The notes under the pieces: model-generated
Databases searched by the model: none
Seen by the model: only the letters and a program-made list of their open reading frames with translations
Told to the model about the DNA's origin: nothing
Shown here: piece by piece, positions 61,201 through 64,000 of the stretch
Position numbering within the stretch: the first letter of the stretch is position 1
How the letters are laid out: every line of letters starts with the position of its first letter
Position numbers and translations under genes: made by a program
DNA from: CANLBN01 sp050633525
Lineage (GTDB): Bacteria > Pseudomonadota > Gammaproteobacteria > Pseudomonadales > Cellvibrionaceae
Reading direction: 5' to 3'
Assembly: GCA_050633525.1 (NCBI GenBank)
Contig: JBOEGR010000031.1
Span: 3,890-67,889, forward strand
Length of the DNA stretch: 64,000 bases

Positions 61201-61842
61201 TTAGATATTGCCCCTCAGCAAGTCGTCAAAAATGGGGAGAGGTGCTAATTTGATTAAATCTTCTGGATGGTCGATATCATCTAGCTCAGGCAAAATAAAA
61301 TAACTAAAGCCCTGCTCTTTGATTCGTTTTATCGTTTCGACAAAAACTGAATCACTACCCCAGTCAATATCAGAAAAAAGTGCTTCGGCATTTTTTTTCA
61401 GACCCAATAGTACATAACCACCATCAGCAGCAGGCCCAACAACCGCATCATATTGATCTAAAGCTCTACACGCGCTCGACAAATAAACAGTATCAATAAA
61501 GGGGCAATCCGTACCGACTAAAATGACTCCCTGATACTGCTTTAGAGTTAAGTCCACAATACTACACAATCTTGCACCCAAATCTCCGGAGGCCTGAGAA
61601 AGTAAAGAAAGGTTGCTCCATTGAGGAAAAGTATCGAAAAAACAGGCTTCTTCACCAGCCAAAAAAAGTTGTAAAGAACAGGTTTCGGTATCGCTCCACA
61701 TCTGTAAAACATAATCGACTAACTGTGTATGTAAACGTAAGGAGAATTCCTTAGATAAGGTAGGCTGCATTCGCGTTTTTGCCTTACCTAACTCAGGTGA
61801 TTTTGTAAGAACAGCTAATTGATATTGGGGGAATGCATACAT
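61201..61842 (-). CDS. rSAM/selenodomain-associated transferase 1 (TIGR04282-like)
   Basis: This 213-residue protein is related to CofC-like nucleotidyl/glycosyltransferases (DUF2064). Motifs are LAVLTKSPELGKAKTRM near the start, GDLGARL, the ILVGTDCPFID nucleotide-binding segment and VVGPAADGGYVLLGLK. In marine bacteria and cyanobacteria such genes accompany ArsS in arsenosugar biosynthesis. It is the last of three minus-strand genes and converges with flgN. Confidence 0.85.
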   Translation of the reverse strand: MYAFPQYQLAVLTKSPELGKAKTRMQPTLSKEFSLRLHTQLVDYVLQMWSDTETCSLQLFLAGEEACFFDTFPQWSNLSLLSQASGDLGARLCSIVDLTLKQYQGVILVGTDCPFIDTVYLSSACRALDQYDAVVGPAADGGYVLLGLKKNAEALFSDIDWGSDSVFVETIKRIKEQGFSYFILPELDDIDHPEDLIKLAPLPIFDDLLRGNI

Positions 61843-61938
61843 AAAAAGAACTTATTGCCAACAACTAGATAAAGGGTTTTTAAGGCCACAGAAACAAAGT
61901 AACTTTACTATTTTTCGCTTAAGCTGTTTGGTCATCAT

Positions 61939-62637
61939 TTATTCCGAGGCACCATAATATTGCTTGGCTAAAACGTGAGGAGAAACACCTAAAAAATAAG
62001 ACAGCCGTAAGCGCCACATTAACAAAACAGTCGTTAAGACTCCTCTTTTTTCCCAACGGCGGCTGGAAGTAACAATCTGTTTTGGTATCACAATTGGTGA
62101 GGATATCTTCCTCAAACGCTTGGTTATTTCAACATCTTCCATCAAAGGCAGGTCTGCATAACCCTTAAGATCAGAAAACAATTGTCGGCCAACAAAAATA
62201 CCCTGATCCCCTGTTGCGACAGCCGTTAAACTCGATCGAAAATTAATACATCGTTCAATAATTCTAAAGATCCACGCCTTACCACTCAGCTTGAGTAAGA
62301 AAAACCCCCATTCATCCTTTTTTACTTCATTAAGAAACGAAAAAAAATCAAAGGGTAAACGAGTATCACCATGTAAAAACAATAGCATTTGCCCCTTCGC
62401 CATTTTAGCCCCCATATTCATTTGCGCAGCACGTCCTGAAACCTTAGAGGTTACTATACTGTTATTGAATGCCGATGCAATTTCAATAGTGGCATCTGTA
62501 CTACCACCATCAACTAAAATGACTTCGTAGAGTTTATCTTTTTTTATGTCTTCGAGCAGGCCATGAAGTGATGATAGATTTTCTTCTAAACTATGCGCTT
62601 CGTTTAAAACAGGGATGATAATACTAAGGGCTACCAT
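61939..62637 (-). CDS. rSAM/selenodomain-associated transferase 2 (TIGR04283-like), GT2 family
   Basis: This 232-residue GT-A glycosyltransferase has SIIIPVLNEA, ILVDGGSTD, GRAAQMNMGA and the DxD-type motif FLHGDTRLP. The acceptor-site region is YADLPLMEDVEITKRL. This subgroup accompanies ArsS and a TIGR04282-like gene in arsenosugar clusters and probably adds a sugar to the ribose-linked arsenical. It ends in a helical, hydrophobic part. It starts 18 bases downstream of arsS. Confidence 0.87.
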   Translation of the reverse strand: MVALSIIIPVLNEAHSLEENLSSLHGLLEDIKKDKLYEVILVDGGSTDATIEIASAFNNSIVTSKVSGRAAQMNMGAKMAKGQMLLFLHGDTRLPFDFFSFLNEVKKDEWGFFLLKLSGKAWIFRIIERCINFRSSLTAVATGDQGIFVGRQLFSDLKGYADLPLMEDVEITKRLRKISSPIVIPKQIVTSSRRWEKRGVLTTVLLMWRLRLSYFLGVSPHVLAKQYYGASE

Positions 62638-62655
62638 AAATTAGTCTTCGCTAGC

Positions 62656-63633
62656 CTAAGCTAAAGCACCACCACAGCTACTACCTTGGCCCGCTGTACA
62701 ACCATAGCAGTGCTCACCAATAACTATCGACGATCCTTCTAGTTGCGATTCAAGTAATTCACGAATATTCCAACGCTTTTTATCACTGGCGATATGATTA
62801 TGTTTATGCTCTAGGGGCAAAGCTAACATTTGATTAAAATCACAGTCATAGACATAACCTTGCCAATCAATGCTCAATAATGTTTTGCACATGACATTAT
62901 CAAGATTGGTTTGTGAAAAATTCGTTTTTAATAATTGCATATAATCGTCATACAAACCCTTTGCCAACAACATACCACCAAAACGGCTTATTGGCATATT
63001 AGTAATCGTCAGTAAATGATGGAATTCAATTCCGTGATCTGCTTTCAGATTTTGCTTATAATCTAATTCTAATTTTTCTTGGTCCGGTGGAAGAAAGGTT
63101 CCATTGGGGTTATAAACCAAATTTAATTCAAGTTCTTTTTTGATACCGTAGCCAAAAGAATTGAGCAGTTTCAGTGCGTCAATCGACTCTTGAAACACAC
63201 CCTTACCCCTTTGTTCATTCACATTCTGCTCAGCATAACAGGGTAAAGAAGCTGTAATAGCCACTTTATGCTCCGCCAAAAATTCAGCTAAGCCTTCATA
63301 CCCCTCTTCTAGTAAGATCGTTAAGTTACAACGGTCCATTACCGACACCCCCCTTTTACTCGCCTGCTCAACTAAATAGCGGAAATGCGGGTTCATCTCA
63401 GGTGCACCGCCCGTTAAGTCTAGTGATTGAATATCATTGGCGTCGATATAGGCTAGCACATCATCGATAGTCTCCTTAGACATCAACTCTGTACGCTTAG
63501 GACCAGCATTCACATGACAATGTGTACAACTTAAATTACATAAATAACCCAAGTTTAATTGGAGTGTTTGTGTCGATTGACGAGAAATGGCCGGAAAATC
63601 AGTATCCAGTAATAATGGTTTAGTATCTAACAT
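62656..63633 (-). CDS. arsS: Arsenosugar biosynthesis radical SAM protein ArsS
   Basis: This 325-residue radical SAM enzyme has its [4Fe-4S] motif at Cys32, Cys36 and Cys39 (CNLSCTHC), the SAM-binding LDLTGGAPEMN segment, and a Cys-rich C-terminal tail (CKTLLSIDWQGYVYDCDF, CYGCTAGQGSSCGG). ArsS builds the 5'-deoxyadenosyl-arsenic bond of arsenosugars from methylated arsenic. The usual methyltransferase gene arsM is not within the window; it may lie beyond the repeat array or elsewhere. Confidence 0.92.
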   Translation of the reverse strand: MLDTKPLLLDTDFPAISRQSTQTLQLNLGYLCNLSCTHCHVNAGPKRTELMSKETIDDVLAYIDANDIQSLDLTGGAPEMNPHFRYLVEQASKRGVSVMDRCNLTILLEEGYEGLAEFLAEHKVAITASLPCYAEQNVNEQRGKGVFQESIDALKLLNSFGYGIKKELELNLVYNPNGTFLPPDQEKLELDYKQNLKADHGIEFHHLLTITNMPISRFGGMLLAKGLYDDYMQLLKTNFSQTNLDNVMCKTLLSIDWQGYVYDCDFNQMLALPLEHKHNHIASDKKRWNIRELLESQLEGSSIVIGEHCYGCTAGQGSSCGGALA

Positions 63634-63744
63634 GCTATCTCCAGTGATTTCTCGTATGACAAAAACTTGAGCAAGAAGTTTAACTCAGATGATGAGCTGA
63701 ATGCGAAAAGTCACCTATATGGCCATAAAAGGGCAAGGCATTGA

Positions 63745-64000
63745 ATGACGCACCCGAGAGGATTATCTAGCGCACTTCCTGTGCGCTACCCTATCGGGCG
63801 CTTACGCGGATCAAAATNNTTCCCGACATTTTGTCGAACCTTAGAGCTTCAAATCAAGTCTTTCGATCAGGCCATTTATAAAGTACCCACAAAAAGACGT
63901 AGGCTCTTTACAAATGGCCCGCCCGAGAGGATTATCTAGCGCACTTCCTGTGCGCTACCCTATCGGGCGCTTACGCGAATCAAAATGTTCCCGACATTTT
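63745..64000. repeat. Tandem array of palindromic units, about 169 bp, incomplete
   Basis: A unit starting CCCGAGAGG at 63753 recurs at 63922 with one clear mismatch (gcggatc / gcgaatc) up to the window end. Each unit has the inner hairpin TAGCGCAC-TTCCT-GTGCGCTA flanked by GCCCGA / TCGGGC, then AAAATGT-TCCCG-ACATTTT. A third inverted repeat, GGCCATTTATAAAG / CTTTACAAATGGCC, lies at about 63870-63919. No reading frame or integrase is present. Undetermined bases lie at 63818-63819. Confidence 0.8.
63818..63819. other. Two undetermined bases inside the repeat
   Basis: The sequence reads NN between AAAAT and TTCCC. The second copy has only a single G at that place, so the assembly was uncertain here and the true base count may differ. 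Confidence 0.95.

Noticed and set aside
63745..64000. Integron attC sites or a CRISPR array
   Set aside because: No RYYYAAC/GTTRRRY core sites or integrase, and the repeats are long palindromic units without short regular spacers.

Overview
The window looks like chromosome of a motile, low-GC (about 40% by eye) marine gammaproteobacterium. The order yceD / maf / sppA / HAD phosphatase / rluC / rne at the left end matches the Pseudomonas-type arrangement. A FleQ-type master regulator, sigma-54 and sigma-28 promoter sequences and an arsenosugar gene set fit a marine gammaproteobacterium, but I cannot name the genus. There is no prophage, transposase or CRISPR array.

Layout. 1-8200: housekeeping block with the start of yceD, maf/yceF, sppA, a Gph-like phosphatase, rluC, a 1.1 kb gene-free rne leader, RNase E and tRNA-Ser(UGA). 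8354-11918: a three-gene minus-strand cassette (HAD-UbiA fusion, SMR-like carrier, GT-C transferase), probably for polyprenyl-phosphate-linked sugar transfer. 12119-15306: a flavin reductase-like protein, the YccA/Bax-inhibitor protein and tusDCBE for tRNA 2-thiolation.

15345-60000 is one large flagellar region. It runs fleQ, fliT, fliS (copy 1), then a 17-gene minus-strand sugar operon (17997-33780) and a divergent maf glycosyltransferase gene, then fliS (copy 2), fliD, flaG, two flagellin genes, a second fliT-like gene, flgL-flgB, cheR, cheV, flgA, flgM and flgN. The sugar operon holds all six steps of CMP-pseudaminic acid synthesis (pseB, C, H, G, I, F). It also holds a WbpG/HisH/HisF amidation system with two WbpG-like paralogues, and extra aminotransferase, acetyltransferase, dehydrogenase, aldo-keto reductase, SDR and glycosyltransferase-like genes. 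With the Maf transferase, this is best read as a flagellin glycosylation island sitting between two fliS genes.

Regulation can be read directly. Seven sigma-54-type sites (GG-N10-GC) precede fliS1, the maf glycosyltransferase, the upstream flagellin, flgF, flgB, flgA and flgN. Three sigma-28-type sites precede fliD, the downstream flagellin and flgM. The two tandem flagellins therefore appear to be under different sigma factors, and the glycosyltransferase is wired into the FleQ/RpoN tier. yceD and tusD seem to be transcribed as (near-)leaderless mRNAs.

61201-63633 carries an arsenosugar-type set (two rSAM/selenodomain-associated transferases and ArsS). The right edge (63745-64000) starts a tandem array of about 169 bp units made of nested palindromes, with two undetermined bases inside.
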